This document shows, piece by piece, positions 5,146 to 5,429 of a stretch of 5,429 nucleotides of DNA (its first letter is position 1; each line of letters opens with the position of its first letter). Made by a program: the position numbers and the translations under genes. The stretch covers positions 1 to 5,429 of the forward strand of contig CAMBXJ010000322.1 of assembly GCA_945871455.1 (NCBI GenBank), written 5' to 3'. The stretch comes from Asaia bogorensis. Its GTDB lineage: Bacteria; Pseudomonadota; Alphaproteobacteria; Acetobacterales; Acetobacteraceae. Below the pieces are notes generated by a model that saw nothing but the letters and a program-made list of their open reading frames with translations, was not told where the DNA came from and did no database searches.

Positions 5146-5429
5146 CTACATCCCCTCCCGCACCACCGGATTGCTCAACGTCCCGATCCCGGTGATCTCC
5201 ACCTCGACCGTGTCGCCGTGCTTCATGTTCTCGGTCGCGCCCTCCGTCCCCATCCACACCACGTCGCCGGGATACAAGGTCAGCACGCTCGTCATCGACA
5301 CCAGGTAGTCCACCACCCCGAACACCATATGATTGGTCGGGAACTGGATCAGTTCCTTGCCGTTCAGGCGGATCTTCGTGACCAGGGCGTCCAGATCGAC
5401 GTCGGTTTCGATCCACGGGCCCATCGGCT
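5146..5429 (-). CDS. Fumarylacetoacetate hydrolase family protein, C-terminal part (5' truncated)
   Basis: The minus-strand frame is open to the right edge and stops at TAG (complement of 5146-5148), showing 94 residues. They match the C-terminal end of the FAA hydrolase fold (2-keto-4-pentenoate hydratase/fumarylpyruvate hydrolase/5-carboxymethyl-2-hydroxymuconate isomerase relatives). Visible blocks are MGPWIETD, the strand pair VTKIRLNGKELIQ, LYPGDVVWMGTEGA (family form: LxPGDVIxTGTPxG) and GDTVEVEITGIGTLSNPV at the end. The internal Met near the edge belongs to the conserved GPMGPW-type motif and is not a start. The family cleaves or isomerises keto-acid intermediates, often in aromatic catabolism. 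The metal-binding acidic residues lie in the missing N-terminal part, so the exact reaction cannot be assigned. It is convergent with the small KP-rich gene. Confidence 0.88.
   Translation of the reverse strand, partial: PMGPWIETDVDLDALVTKIRLNGKELIQFPTNHMVFGVVDYLVSMTSVLTLYPGDVVWMGTEGATENMKHGDTVEVEITGIGTLSNPVVREGM

Noticed and set aside
4721..5416. A 231-codon minus-strand frame spanning the small gene and the FAA hydrolase region.
   Set aside because: It overlaps the FAA hydrolase coding sequence in a different frame on the same strand and is dominated by Arg and Gly. The FAA hydrolase frame has clear family motifs.

Overview
The window is GC-rich and its genes almost never use TTA, CTA or TCA codons. 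Together with the protein families present, this points to an alphaproteobacterium, most likely a Rhodospirillales/Acetobacteraceae-type genome. That placement is an inference from composition and family resemblance, not from a marker gene. No rRNA, tRNA, CRISPR array, insertion sequence or phage gene is visible.

Layout, left to right. (1) 1-864 (+): the 3' part of a TPR-type protein with a glycosyltransferase-9/heptosyltransferase-like C-terminal domain, cut by the left edge. (2) 880-2229 (+): a complete FMNH2-dependent monooxygenase of the NtaA/SnaA/DszA group in the bacterial luciferase-like superfamily, 15 bases after the first gene. (3) 2257-3235 (+): a self-contained type II toxin-antitoxin module. 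A plausible promoter and a 9-bp inverted repeat are followed by an Xre/MbcA/ParS-type antitoxin and a RES-domain toxin. (4) 3323-4417 (+): an atypical short-chain dehydrogenase of the PRISE (progesterone 5-beta-reductase/iridoid synthase-like) group. (5) 4418-4705: a non-coding stretch whose right half holds an AT-rich promoter-like site with a 7-bp dyad and a foldable leader. (6) 4706-5023 (+): a small Lys-Pro/Ala-rich protein of unknown function. (7) 5024-5145: a convergent intergenic region with three consecutive perfect 7-bp hairpins. (8) 5146-5429 (-): the C-terminal part of a fumarylacetoacetate hydrolase family protein, cut by the right edge.

The genes do not form one obvious pathway. 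The monooxygenase, the PRISE reductase and the FAA hydrolase would each suit small-molecule catabolism, but no flavin reductase partner or shared substrate is visible. The toxin-antitoxin pair looks like an independent cassette between two metabolic genes. The most testable points are the control elements: the operator over the antitoxin start, which argues for a later start codon; the repeat and hairpin at the toxin start; and the dyad plus structured leader before the small unknown protein. I do not see convincing evidence of a wholly new system.
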